From Stutzerimonas stutzeri (GTDB taxonomy: Bacteria; Pseudomonadota; Gammaproteobacteria; Pseudomonadales; Pseudomonadaceae), in the NCBI RefSeq assembly GCF_000935215.1, contig NZ_JXXD01000143.1:36837-100836 (forward strand): a stretch of DNA of 64,000 nucleotides, given 5' to 3'. Of the stretch, positions 26,236 through 34,604 are shown piece by piece (position 1 is the stretch's first letter; each line of letters starts with the position of its first letter). The position numbers and the translations under genes were made by a program. The notes beneath the pieces were generated by a model that had not been told where the DNA came from, did not search any database, and worked only from the letters and a program-made list of their open reading frames with translations.

Positions 26236-26367
26236 CCGTCCTTGGGGGAGTAGTCTCCGACGAGCGCCCTGCTCGTCCGGCATGCGTCAACATACTTGGT
26301 CCGCAGACCATGGCGCATGCGACCGGCCAGCGCGTAACGATACGCCAGGCCAGGTTTGACAAGACCC
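26236..26367 (+). ncRNA. yybP-ykoY manganese riboswitch aptamer
   Basis: The two diagnostic loops of this family are present in order: GGGGGAGTAG at 26244-26253 (loop L1) and GTCAACATACT at 26286-26296 (loop L3), separated by a GACGAGC/GCTCGTC hairpin. The closing 3' side ends AAGACC at 26361-26366, and CTTG/CAAG can form P1. The aptamer senses Mn2+. It sits directly upstream of a GDT1/UPF0016 Mn exporter gene, the usual partner. Borders are approximate; recognition is by remembered consensus. Confidence 0.85.
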
Positions 26368-26446
26368 ATGACATGTACACCTGACCCGGGCGGGCAGGCT
26401 GCGCATGTCATGGTGAATCTGTCGACCCGCCCTAAAGGAATGCCGC
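26367..26446 (+). promoter_or_regulatory. Riboswitch expression platform with two competing pairings
   Basis: CATGACATG (26367-26375) and CATGTCATG (26404-26412) are perfect inverted repeats. Their loop contains GGGCGGG (26388-26394), which is complementary to CCCGCCC (26426-26432) immediately before the AAAGGA ribosome-binding site (26434-26439). The two pairings cannot easily coexist, so switching between them could expose or hide the translation start. Confidence 0.5.
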
Positions 26447-27034
26447 TTGGAATCGTTTTTCGTCCCCACCCTGATCGTTGCGCTCGCCGAAATCGGCGAC
26501 AAGACGCAGTTGCTCGCGCTGCTGCTGGCGGCGCGTTATCGGCGACCGTGGCCGATAATCTGGGGCATCGTCGTCGCTACACTGGCCAACCATGCCGCCG
26601 CCGGCGCGGTCGGCAGCTGGGTATCGAGCCTGCTTTCGCCGGTGGCGCTGAGCTGGATACTGGCGGCAAGCTTCGCCGCGGTCGCGCTGTGGACGCTGGT
26701 GCCGGACAAACTGGATGACGACGATGCCAAGCTGGGCCGCGCCTACGGCCCCTTCGTCGCGACAACGATCGCCTTCTTCATTGCCGAGATGGGCGACAAG
26801 ACCCAGGTCGCGACGGTGATGCTCGCCGCACAGTATCCGGAATTCATTCTGGTCATCCTCGGCACCACGGTCGGCATGCTGCTGGCCAACGTTCCGGTGG
26901 TGCTGATCAGCCACTTCGCCGCCGACCGCCTGCCGTTGACGCTGATCCGCCGGGTCGCCGCGGCCGGCTTTGCCGCACTCGCGCTGTACGCCGGCTATCA
27001 GGCGCTGTCCATGAGCACGATTGTCTCAGGCTGA
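26447..27034 (+). CDS. mneA: GDT1/UPF0016 family manganese exporter (MneA-like)
   Basis: The 195-residue membrane protein has two copies of the family E-x-G-D-K-T signature, EIGDKTQ near residue 15 and EMGDKTQ near residue 112, each in a three-helix repeat. UPF0016 proteins export Mn2+ (or Ca2+/Mn2+) across the inner membrane. The start is TTG at 26447, 7 nt after AAAGGA; the ATG at 26440 is out of frame. The rare start plus the upstream riboswitch fit tight Mn-dependent translation. The symbol is by analogy with the Vibrio/Xanthomonas exporters. Confidence 0.88.
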   Translation: MESFFVPTLIVALAEIGDKTQLLALLLAARYRRPWPIIWGIVVATLANHAAAGAVGSWVSSLLSPVALSWILAASFAAVALWTLVPDKLDDDDAKLGRAYGPFVATTIAFFIAEMGDKTQVATVMLAAQYPEFILVILGTTVGMLLANVPVVLISHFAADRLPLTLIRRVAAAGFAALALYAGYQALSMSTIVSG

Positions 27035-27118
27035 TACCCAGCGCAAATCTGCGCCACCGGGGAGCTGATAGAGTGCGCTACCGCAGCGCACATCAGCGCC
27101 CCGAGGAGATCAGGCTGC

Positions 27119-27562
27119 ATGTCAGCGGATGGACGCAAGAAACGAGTCTGCAACCATATCGATCTGAGCTGGAACAAGGGCCGCCTGGCCCTTTCCGAAC
27201 AGATGCAGAGCAAGTATTTCGCCTACAAGGGTTCATTCATCGGCCAGCCGCTGAACAGCGCAGGTTTCGCCGAGCTCGTGCGCAATGTGCGTACAGCCAT
27301 GCCGGATCTGGAAGTGGTGGTGGATGAGTGCATATGCGAGGGCCACAAGGTGGTCACCTCAAGCACGGCGATGGGAACGCTGGCGACGCCGCTGTTCGGC
27401 TACTCGGTCGCCGACAAGATTCTCGCGATCGCCGTGATGAGCGTCTGGACGCTGAACCCGGCTGGCGATATCGAGGAAATCCACACGCTCATCGACCTCG
27501 AAGGCGTGCATCAGCAACTGGGTATCGAGACACCCCTTTCGACGCTGCTGTCGCCGGCCTGA
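27119..27562 (+). CDS. SnoaL-like / NTF2-fold protein
   Basis: A 147-residue small protein. The segment SKYFAYKGSFIGQPLNSAGFAELVRNVRTAMPDLEVVVDE followed by EEIHTLIDLEGVHQQLG is the pattern of SnoaL-type ester cyclase/NTF2-like folds: a conserved mid-domain Asp/Glu and a C-terminal beta strand with a histidine. No enzyme activity can be assigned. It follows the Mn exporter by 84 bp on the same strand and converges with the M48 protease gene. Confidence 0.65.
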   Translation: MSADGRKKRVCNHIDLSWNKGRLALSEQMQSKYFAYKGSFIGQPLNSAGFAELVRNVRTAMPDLEVVVDECICEGHKVVTSSTAMGTLATPLFGYSVADKILAIAVMSVWTLNPAGDIEEIHTLIDLEGVHQQLGIETPLSTLLSPA

Positions 27563-27584
27563 ACGGCCGGCGACAGGTCATCGC

Positions 27585-28403
27585 TCAACGGCCGCTGCGG
27601 GCCTGTTCGTAGAGCGGCATCACTTTCGGAATATTCGTCTTCAACGCCGCGGTGCGGGTGGTGGACGACGGGTGCGTGCTCATGAACTCGGGCGGTGCCG
27701 AACCACCGGCCGAAGCCATCTTCTCCCACAGCGTGATCGCCGCATTCGGGTTGTAGCCCGCGCGCGCCGCGAGCTCCAGGCCGATCAGATCCGCTTCGTT
27801 CTCGTTGCCGCGGCTGTTGGGCAGCGTCATCAGATATTCCACACCCATGTTCGCCAGTTGCAGGCCGCCGGTACCGACGCCCATGGCCGACCCCAGCTGC
27901 GTCGCCATCTGCACGCCATAGGCCTTGGACATGGCTTCGCGACCGTGCTCGCGCAATGCGTGGGCGATCTCGTGGCCCATCACGGCCGCGATCTCGTCGT
28001 CGGTGAGCTTCAGCTTCTCGATCAGGCCGGTGTAGAAGATGATCTTGCCGCCCGGGCCGCAGTTGGCGTTAAGCTCCGGGCTGTCGATGACGTTGACCTC
28101 CCAGTTCCATTGCGCGGCATCGGGGCGGAACACCGGCACCTTGGCGATCAGCCGCTGGGCAATACCGTTGACCCGCTTGGTGATTGCGCTGTTTTTCTCC
28201 AGCACACCCTTGCTTGACGCCGCACTGAGCGTCTCTTGATAAGACTGGGCGTACATCTGGTTGACCTGCTCGGTCGACAGCATGCTGAACATGTACTGCT
28301 TGCGGTCGACGCCTACGGCGCCGCCGCTGGTGGTGTTGACGGCCTGACAGCCCGCCAGCACGGCAGCGGCGACCAACAGCGACAATCTGTGCGGCTTGAA
28401 CAT
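27585..28403 (-). CDS. loiP: M48 family metalloprotease lipoprotein (LoiP/YggG-like)
   Basis: A 272-residue lipoprotein protease with signal MFKPHRLSLLVAAAVLAGC and lipid cysteine at residue 19. The zinc site is HEIAH at residues 144-148, with the third ligand Glu in NENEADLIG near residue 203. LoiP-type M48 peptidases act on the periplasmic face of the outer membrane in envelope quality control. Its ATG lies only 31 bp from the inverted-repeat element at 28435-28718, so its promoter must lie in or beyond that element. Confidence 0.9.
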   Translation of the reverse strand: MFKPHRLSLLVAAAVLAGCQAVNTTSGGAVGVDRKQYMFSMLSTEQVNQMYAQSYQETLSAASSKGVLEKNSAITKRVNGIAQRLIAKVPVFRPDAAQWNWEVNVIDSPELNANCGPGGKIIFYTGLIEKLKLTDDEIAAVMGHEIAHALREHGREAMSKAYGVQMATQLGSAMGVGTGGLQLANMGVEYLMTLPNSRGNENEADLIGLELAARAGYNPNAAITLWEKMASAGGSAPPEFMSTHPSSTTRTAALKTNIPKVMPLYEQARSGR

Positions 28404-28434
28404 CGAGTCTCTCCGGAAAACCTGCGCCGTATCC

Positions 28435-28718
28435 TAGGGTCTGTTCCCGTTTCGTCGCAAGCCACGTTGCTGCGCCAAATGGCGCCATGGCCGGGCGGCG
28501 TTCCGCAGGCGCGGGACGCAGGTAATGGTGGTTCCCTTGCCAAGTCCCGCAACGCCGCATGGCGCCATTTGCCGCGCAACCCGAAGGGCCGGGCCTGTTT
28601 TTGCGCGGTGCGGCGTTATTCGTCGCTCATTTGGAACGACCAAACTTCTCTCCTCATGCCTTGCCTCGTGCAAGAACAGGCGCCGGCGCGGCCGCGAACG
28701 AAACGTCAACAGACCCTA
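28435..28718. repeat. Non-coding element with terminal inverted repeats (MITE-like)
   Basis: The ends are inverted copies. The left end (28435 onward) reads TAGGGTCTGTT..CGTTTCGT. The right end, reverse-complemented from 28718, reads TAGGGTCTGTT..CGTTTCGT with 2 differences in the gap. Inside, CAAATGGCGCCATG (28476-28489) and CATGGCGCCATTTG (28558-28571) are perfect 14-bp inverted repeats extended by GCGGCGTT/AACGCCGC. No credible gene lies inside. The right end supplies the TAG stop of proC. The ends, internal palindromes, about 284-bp size and TA at both borders suggest a miniature mobile or dispersed repeat. Only one copy is in the window, so repetition is inferred. Confidence 0.65.
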
Positions 28719-29540
28719 TTGACCCAGTTGTTCGGCCAGTTCGGCCGAGCGTTGTGCGGCGGCGTTCAGCGCCTGCTGCACCAGTTGCTCGAAGCCGCCC
28801 GCCTGGAAGGCTTTGATCGCCGCTTCGGTGGTTCCGTTCGGCGAGGTGACGCGACGCCGCAGTTCGGCGGCATCGACATCGCTTTCACACGCCATGCGAG
28901 CTGCGCCCAGCGCGGTCTGCATGGTCAGTTGCGCGGCGGTCTCGCGGGGCAGGCCGAGCTGCTCACCGGCCACCGTCATCGCCTCGATCAGCAGGAAGAA
29001 ATAGGCCGGACCGCTACCGGAAACGGCGGTTACCGCATCGATCAGGCGCTCTTCTTCGAGCCACAGCGCGATACCGACGGCCGATAGCAGCTGTTCGGCC
29101 TGCTGTTTCTGCATGTCGCTGACCTGGGCATTGGCGAACAGGCCGCTGACGCCTTGGCGTAGCAAGGCCGGCGTGTTGGGCATGCAACGCACGATCGCCT
29201 GAGGGCGCGGGCCCAGCCAGCGCTGCAGGCTGTCGCAGCTGATGCCGGCGGCGATCGAGACGATCAGGGGGCCGTGGGCCAGATGAGGAGTCAGATCCTG
29301 ACAGACCGCCTGCATCACCTGGGGCTTGACCGACAGCACCACCACATCGGCGCCGGCCAATGCATCGGCGTTCTGCGCGAACGTCTGGATGCCATGCTCG
29401 GCGCTGATTTTCGCGCGCTGTTCGGCGCCTGGATCGCTGGCGCGAATGGCGTCCGCTGCGACGCCCTGGGCGCGCAGTCCGCCGATCAGACTGGCAGCCA
29501 TGTTGCCGGCGCCGATAAAGGCGATGCGGGGTGAGGTCAT
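28716..29540 (-). CDS. proC: Pyrroline-5-carboxylate reductase ProC
   Basis: The 274-residue enzyme catalyses the last step of proline synthesis. The NAD(P)-binding loop IAFIGAGNMAASLIGGL is at residues 6-22. Conserved family pieces are VLSVKPQVM, the cleft segment RCMPNTPALLRQGVSGL near residue 118 and GSGPAYFFLLIEAM near residue 170. Start at 29540 as in relatives; upstream codons overlap the intergenic region after yggS. Its stop codon TAG is the outermost part of the 28435-28718 element, so the gene was left intact but its normal downstream partners (yggT and met genes in other pseudomonads) are not here. Confidence 0.95.
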   Translation of the reverse strand: MTSPRIAFIGAGNMAASLIGGLRAQGVAADAIRASDPGAEQRAKISAEHGIQTFAQNADALAGADVVVLSVKPQVMQAVCQDLTPHLAHGPLIVSIAAGISCDSLQRWLGPRPQAIVRCMPNTPALLRQGVSGLFANAQVSDMQKQQAEQLLSAVGIALWLEEERLIDAVTAVSGSGPAYFFLLIEAMTVAGEQLGLPRETAAQLTMQTALGAARMACESDVDAAELRRRVTSPNGTTEAAIKAFQAGGFEQLVQQALNAAAQRSAELAEQLGQ

Positions 29541-29550
29541 AGCGATTCCT

Positions 29551-30246
29551 TTATTGAGGGCGCCCGTAGTCGCGGGCGCCGAACAGTGCGGTGCCGATGC
29601 GGACCCAGGTCGCGCCTTCGGCAATGGCCGCTTCGAGGTCCTGGCTCATGCCCATGGACAGCGTATCCAGTGTCAGTGGCAGTTCATCTTCATCGCGCAA
29701 TGCGCGCAGGCGGGCAAAGGCGGCGCGCTGCTCTGCGGGGTCTTCGCTTGGTGCGGGAATGCACATCAGTCCACGCAGGCGCAGACGCGGCATCGCGGCG
29801 ACGGCCTGCGCCAGCTGTAGCAGTTCTTCTGGCGCGCAGCCGGATTTGCTCGCCTCGCCGCTGACATTCACCTGCAGGCATATATTCAGTGGCGGCAGTT
29901 CGGCTGGACGTTGATCGGACAGGCGCTGGGCGATCTTCAGGCGATCCACCGAGTGCACCCAGTCGAAGTGTTCGGCGATGGATTTGGTCTTGTTCGACTG
30001 GATGGGGCCGATGAAGTGCCAGACCAGCGGCAGCTCGCTCAGTTCGGCTTGCTTGTCCAGCGCTTCCTGCAGATAGTTCTCGCCGAAATCGCGCACGCCG
30101 GCTTCGGCGGCCTCGCGAATGGCGGCGGCTGGCTGGGTCTTGCTCACCGCCAGCAGGCCGACCGATGCAGGGTCGCGTCCCACAGCTTGCGCCGCCTCAC
30201 GGATGCGCGCTGCGACCTTTGCAATATTCTTCTCTATCGTGGACAT
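29551..30246 (-). CDS. yggS: YggS family pyridoxal phosphate homeostasis protein
   Basis: A 231-residue PLP-binding protein of the YggS/PROSC fold, a single alanine-racemase-like barrel. The PLP lysine is in LLAVSKTQPAAAIREA near residue 35, followed by FGENYLQEALDKQ, WHFIGPIQSNKTK and MGMSQDLEAAIAEGATWVRIGTALFG. It buffers PLP and affects amino-acid balance. It lies 10 bp upstream of proC in the same direction, the usual pairing, and is divergent from pilT. Confidence 0.93.
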   Translation of the reverse strand: MSTIEKNIAKVAARIREAAQAVGRDPASVGLLAVSKTQPAAAIREAAEAGVRDFGENYLQEALDKQAELSELPLVWHFIGPIQSNKTKSIAEHFDWVHSVDRLKIAQRLSDQRPAELPPLNICLQVNVSGEASKSGCAPEELLQLAQAVAAMPRLRLRGLMCIPAPSEDPAEQRAAFARLRALRDEDELPLTLDTLSMGMSQDLEAAIAEGATWVRIGTALFGARDYGRPQ

Positions 30247-30310
30247 TACTTGCGCCGCCGCCTTGGGTCTGCGCGGCATTCTACCTGCTTGCTTGTAATT
30301 GGGGAGTCCC

Positions 30311-31345
30311 ATGGATATCACAGAACTGCTGGCCTTCAGCGCCAAGCAGGGTGCGTCGGATTTGCACCTTTCCGCCGGCCTGCCGCCGATGATCCGCGTC
30401 GATGGCGACGTGCGGCGAATCAACCTGCCGGCCATGGACCACAAGCAGGTGCATGCGCTGATCTACGACATCATGAACGACAAGCAGCGCAAGGATTTCG
30501 AGGAATTCCTGGAAACCGACTTCTCGTTCGAAGTGCCGGGCGTGGCGCGTTTTCGCGTCAACGCGTTCAACCAGAATCGCGGTTCCGGCGCGGTGTTCCG
30601 GACCATTCCGTCCAAGGTGCTGACCATGGAAGACCTGGGGATGGGCGAGGTGTTCCGCAAGATCACCGATGTGCCGCGCGGGCTGGTGCTGGTCACCGGG
30701 CCGACCGGCTCGGGCAAGTCGACCACCCTGGCGGCGATGCTCGATTACCTGAACAACACCAAGTACCACCACATCCTCACCATCGAAGACCCTATCGAAT
30801 TCGTTCACGAATCGAAGAAGTGCCTGGTCAACCAGCGCGAGGTCCATCGTGACACTCTGGGCTTCTCCGAGGCGTTGCGTTCGGCCCTGCGTGAAGACCC
30901 GGACATCATTCTCGTCGGCGAAATGCGCGACCTGGAAACCATCCGCCTGGCGCTGACCGCTGCGGAAACCGGTCACCTGGTGTTCGGCACCCTGCACACC
31001 ACCTCCGCCGCCAAGACCATCGACCGTGTGGTCGACGTGTTCCCGGCCGAAGAAAAGTCCATGGTCCGCTCGATGCTCTCCGAATCGCTGCAGGCGGTGA
31101 TCTCGCAGACCCTGCTGAAGAAGGTCGGCGGCGGTCGTGTGGCGGCCCACGAGATCATGATCGGCACGCCGGCGATCCGTAACCTGATTCGCGAGGACAA
31201 GGTGGCGCAGATGTATTCCTCGATCCAGACCGGCGGCTCGCTGGGCATGCAGACCCTCGACTCGTGCCTCAAGGGACTGCTCGCCAAAGGGCTGATCTCG
31301 CGAGACAGCGCCAAGGAAAAGGCCAAGCAGCCAGAGAACTTCTAA
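30311..31345 (+). CDS. pilT: Type IV pilus retraction ATPase PilT
   Basis: The 344-residue hexameric ATPase has the Walker A motif GPTGSGKST at about 130-138, the Asp box IILVGEMRDLETIRLALTAA, the His box TLHTTSAAKTIDRVVDVFP and the C-terminal AIRNLIRE motif needed for retraction. PilT depolymerises pili at the inner-membrane base to power twitching. The ATG at 30311 follows GGGGAG. pilU follows 60 bp downstream, as in other pseudomonads. Works with the Pil-Chp genes at 41303-54451. Confidence 0.97.
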   Translation: MDITELLAFSAKQGASDLHLSAGLPPMIRVDGDVRRINLPAMDHKQVHALIYDIMNDKQRKDFEEFLETDFSFEVPGVARFRVNAFNQNRGSGAVFRTIPSKVLTMEDLGMGEVFRKITDVPRGLVLVTGPTGSGKSTTLAAMLDYLNNTKYHHILTIEDPIEFVHESKKCLVNQREVHRDTLGFSEALRSALREDPDIILVGEMRDLETIRLALTAAETGHLVFGTLHTTSAAKTIDRVVDVFPAEEKSMVRSMLSESLQAVISQTLLKKVGGGRVAAHEIMIGTPAIRNLIREDKVAQMYSSIQTGGSLGMQTLDSCLKGLLAKGLISRDSAKEKAKQPENF

Positions 31346-31405
31346 ACGCCTGACAACTACCGGGCGCCGCCCGATGCGGCGCTTGCCACGATTGCGAGTA
31401 CGACG

Positions 31406-32551
31406 ATGGAATTCGAGAAACTTCTGCGCCTGATGGTGGAAAAGGGCGGCTCCGATCTGTTCATCACCGCAGGCGTGCCGCCTTCGATGAAGGTCAACGG
31501 CAAGATCATGCCGGTCAGCAAGACGGCGATGTCGCCGGAAATGACCCGCGAGACCGTGCACGGTGTGATGAACGAGCAACAGCGCCGCGAGTTCACCGAG
31601 AACCACGAGTGCAACTTCGCCATCAGCGCCCGCGGTATCGGCCGTTTCCGGGTCAGTGCGTTCTACCAGCGCAATCTCGCCGGCATGGTGCTGCGGCGTA
31701 TCGAAACCAACATTCCGACCATCGAAGAACTCAAGCTGCCGGATGTCCTCAAGAAGCTGTCGATGACCAAGCGCGGGCTGGTGCTGTTCGTCGGCGCCAC
31801 CGGTACCGGCAAGTCGACTTCATTGGCTTCGATGATTGGCTACCGCAACAAGAACTCCAGCGGGCACATCATCTCCATCGAAGACCCGATCGAATTCATC
31901 CACCAGCATCAGAACTGCATCGTCACCCAGCGCGAGGTCGGTATCGATACCAGCTCGTTCGAGGTGGCCCTGAAGAACACCCTGCGCCAGGCCCCGGACG
32001 TGATCCTCATCGGCGAGATCCGTACCCGTGAAACCATGGACTACGCCGTGGCCTTCGCCGAAACCGGCCACCTGTGCCTGGCGACATTGCACGCCAACAA
32101 CGCCAACCAGGCGCTGGACCGCATCATCAACTTCTTCCCGCCTGATCGTCACAACCAGGTGTGGATGGATCTGTCGCTCAACCTCAAGGCCATCGTCGCC
32201 CAGCAACTGGTGCCGACGCCCGACGGCAAGGGGCGGCGGGCGGTGATCGAGGTGCTGATCAATACGCCGCTGGCGGCCGACCTGATCCGCAAGGGCGAGG
32301 TGCATGAGCTCAAGTCGCTGATGAAGCGCTCCACCGAACTGGGCATGCAGACTTTCGATCAGGCGCTGTACAACCTCTACGTGCAGGGCGAAATCACCTA
32401 CGAAGATGCGTTGTTGCACGCCGACTCGGCCAACGACCTGCGTCTGCTGATCAAGCTGGGATCGGAAACCGATGGCGAGCATCTGACCAGCGTGTCGCAG
32501 GGTCTGAGCCTTGAGGTCAGTGAAGACGATCCAGGCCGCAGCTTCCGCTAG
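31406..32551 (+). CDS. pilU: Type IV pilus ATPase PilU
   Basis: A 381-residue PilT paralogue with Walker A GATGTGKST near residue 130, Asp box VILIGEIRTRETMDYAVAFAETG and His box TLHANNANQALDRIINFFP. The C-terminal extension (ANDLRLLIKLGSETDGEHL) is typical of PilU. PilU cooperates with PilT to give full retraction force. Its TAG stop lies in a CTAG palindrome that also holds the stop codon of the convergent DNA-repair gene (overlap 32548-32551). Confidence 0.96.
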   Translation: MEFEKLLRLMVEKGGSDLFITAGVPPSMKVNGKIMPVSKTAMSPEMTRETVHGVMNEQQRREFTENHECNFAISARGIGRFRVSAFYQRNLAGMVLRRIETNIPTIEELKLPDVLKKLSMTKRGLVLFVGATGTGKSTSLASMIGYRNKNSSGHIISIEDPIEFIHQHQNCIVTQREVGIDTSSFEVALKNTLRQAPDVILIGEIRTRETMDYAVAFAETGHLCLATLHANNANQALDRIINFFPPDRHNQVWMDLSLNLKAIVAQQLVPTPDGKGRRAVIEVLINTPLAADLIRKGEVHELKSLMKRSTELGMQTFDQALYNLYVQGEITYEDALLHADSANDLRLLIKLGSETDGEHLTSVSQGLSLEVSEDDPGRSFR

Positions 32552-33384
32552 TCGGGCTGTTTTGCATCCCGGCCGATGCGCTTTCCGCTTCTCGCGGCGA
32601 CGCGCTCGGCCTGGCCGTCACGCTGCGCGCCGGCACGCGCGCGGCTCATGAGTTGCGGGATCAACATGCCTTCAGGAAGGTTCTTCCAGAAACGCACAGG
32701 CAGGTTGCTCTCCAGTACGCCGCGGTTCAGTCGGGCCGGGTTGAACGTGCTCTCGTAATACGCCTTCCATAGCTCGCCGCCGGGGTCCGCTGCGTTCTGC
32801 GCCAGCTGTCGCCACTGTGGTGGACAGGGGCGGGTGTAGTACATCTCCCGGCCATCCCAGCAAACCCCTTCTTCCGGCGTCGCAATCAGCCAGCTGTTGC
32901 CACCCATCCGTTCAGTGAAATGCCCTGCCGCCCAGGGCAGTACGTCATGCGCAGGTTCGAACCAGGCGACGTGTTGCGGCCCGTCATTGGCCTGCAGTGG
33001 GCTGAAGCGAAGAAAGGCATGCAGGTGGTGGGCCTCGCGACGGACTGCCTTGATTCGCCCATGCAGCTCGCTGCCATCGATGTCGCCGACCATTCGCGCA
33101 CTCGAGTCGCCCTGGGAGACCCGCCAGAGCACGCGATACAGCAGGCTCCAGCGCTGCTCGGTGCGATAGCGCGCGGCCATTTCGAGTTCGTCCAGCAGCT
33201 GTCGGGGGACGCGAATGCGCGGTCCGCTTTCCGCTGAAAGTGCAGGCGAGGGATCGTCGAACAGCCCTGTCGCTTCGTCGTCGCTTGCCCAGTTCACTTC
33301 ATGTGGTGCGACGCGGCTCTGCAGCAGCGCGCGGGCGCGACTTCGCCACGCCTGGAAGCTTCCATCGAAGCGCACCGTGAGCAT
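32548..33384 (-). CDS. TIGR03915/DUF4130 family DNA-metabolism protein (no UDG domain)
   Basis: This 278-residue protein matches the family named probable DNA metabolism protein. Conserved stretches include VRREAHHLHAFLRF near residue 126, FEPAHDVLPWAAGHFTERM near residue 153 and the ENLPVRFWKNLPEG region near the C-terminus. In many bacteria this domain is fused to a UdgX-type uracil-DNA glycosylase; here there is none, only a short basic tail. Its start codon shares one base with the stop of the upstream radical SAM gene (TAATG), so they form a coupled operon behind a LexA box. A role in DNA repair is inferred from partner and regulation; biochemical function unknown. Confidence 0.78.
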   Translation of the reverse strand: MLTVRFDGSFQAWRSRARALLQSRVAPHEVNWASDDEATGLFDDPSPALSAESGPRIRVPRQLLDELEMAARYRTEQRWSLLYRVLWRVSQGDSSARMVGDIDGSELHGRIKAVRREAHHLHAFLRFSPLQANDGPQHVAWFEPAHDVLPWAAGHFTERMGGNSWLIATPEEGVCWDGREMYYTRPCPPQWRQLAQNAADPGGELWKAYYESTFNPARLNRGVLESNLPVRFWKNLPEGMLIPQLMSRARAGAQRDGQAERVAARSGKRIGRDAKQPD

Positions 33385-34598
33385 TACCAGAGCGCCAGTT
33401 GCGCGGGTGTGTCGCGCAGGTGCTGGCGCAGCATGGCCGACTCCTGTCCTGCCAGGCTTGGTCGGTAGTCCTGTGTGATGACGAAGGGTTTGGCTTTCTC
33501 GAGCGAGCAGCGCAGACGGGTCAGATCCTCGAAGCGAATGCGCTTCTGCCGGCGCAGATCCACCAGGCGTTTTGCGCTGAGCATGCCGATGCCGGGGATG
33601 CGGGCGATCATCGTTGGCTCGGCGCGGTTGAGGTCCACCGGAAACTGTTCGCGGTGCGCCAGCGCCCAAGCGAGCTTCGGGTCGATATCCAGTGCGAGGT
33701 TGCCTGGCCCGCTGAGCAGTTCGCCGGCCTTGAAGCCGTAGCCGCGCATGAGGAAGTCGGCCTGATACAGGCGATGCTCGCGCATCAGCGGTGGCGCCGC
33801 GAACGGCACGGTGTTGGGGCTGTGCGGAATCGGGCTGAATGCCGAATAGTAGACCCGGCGCAGCCGGTAGCTGCCGTACAACGACTGGGCCGTCTGCAGG
33901 ATGGTGCTGTCGTCGGTGTTGTCGGCGCCGACGATCATCTGCGTGCTCTGCCCGGCGGGTGCGAAGCGCGGTGCCCGTTTCTCCACGCTGGCCTCGGTTT
34001 CGCCCTGGTGAATGGTGTGCATGGCCTGCTTGATGGTCACCACCTGCTTTTCCGGAGCCAGGCGGATCAGGCTGGTTTCGGTCGGTAGTTCGATGTTCAC
34101 GCTGAGCCGGTCGGCGTAGCGGCCGGCTTCGGCGATCAGCAGTGGGTCGGCATCGGGAATGGTCTTGAGGTGGATGTAGCCGCGAAACTCATGCTCCTCA
34201 CGCAGCAGCCTGGCGACCCGCACCAGCTGTTCCATGGTGTAGTCCGCCGAGCGAATGATGCCGGAGCTGAGAAACAGGCCGCTGATGCAGTTGCGGCGGT
34301 AGAAGTCGAGCGTCAGGCTGACCACTTCTTCCGGCGTGAAGCGCGCCCGCGGTACATCGCTGGAGCGGCGATTGACGCAGTACTGGCAGTCGTACAGGCA
34401 GAAGTTGGTCAGCAGGATCTTTAGCAGCGCGACACAGCGCCCATCCGGCGTGAAGCTGTGGCAGATGCCCATGCCATTGGTGGCGCCGAGTCCGATCTTG
34501 CCCTTCGAGCTGCGCTTCGGCGCGCCGCTGCTGGCGCAGGAAACGTCATATTTGGCCGCGTCGGCGAGCACGCTGAGTTTGTCGATCAATTGCATCAT
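33384..34598 (-). CDS. Radical SAM protein, putative DNA modification/repair (TIGR03916)
   Basis: The 404-residue protein has the radical SAM cluster motif CLYDCQYC at residues 67-74 (CX3CX2C, [4Fe-4S] and SAM). A conserved N-terminal KYDVSCASSG region precedes it and a helix-hairpin-helix DNA-binding motif (ARIPGIGMLSAKRLVDLRR) lies near residue 340. The design (radical chemistry plus HhH) suggests action on damaged or modified DNA; no substrate is known to me. Family members begin MQLIDKLSVLADAA, which sets the start at 34598 or 34595 and excludes the open frame upstream that would run across the LexA site. First gene of the operon with the TIGR03915 protein. Confidence 0.85.
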   Translation of the reverse strand: MMQLIDKLSVLADAAKYDVSCASSGAPKRSSKGKIGLGATNGMGICHSFTPDGRCVALLKILLTNFCLYDCQYCVNRRSSDVPRARFTPEEVVSLTLDFYRRNCISGLFLSSGIIRSADYTMEQLVRVARLLREEHEFRGYIHLKTIPDADPLLIAEAGRYADRLSVNIELPTETSLIRLAPEKQVVTIKQAMHTIHQGETEASVEKRAPRFAPAGQSTQMIVGADNTDDSTILQTAQSLYGSYRLRRVYYSAFSPIPHSPNTVPFAAPPLMREHRLYQADFLMRGYGFKAGELLSGPGNLALDIDPKLAWALAHREQFPVDLNRAEPTMIARIPGIGMLSAKRLVDLRRQKRIRFEDLTRLRCSLEKAKPFVITQDYRPSLAGQESAMLRQHLRDTPAQLALW

Positions 34599-34604
34599 GG
34601 TGGC

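Noticed and set aside
28434..28709. Short open frames inside the 28435-28718 element
   Set aside because: Arg/Pro/Ala-rich translations without start signals; the inverted-repeat structure explains the sequence better than a protein gene.
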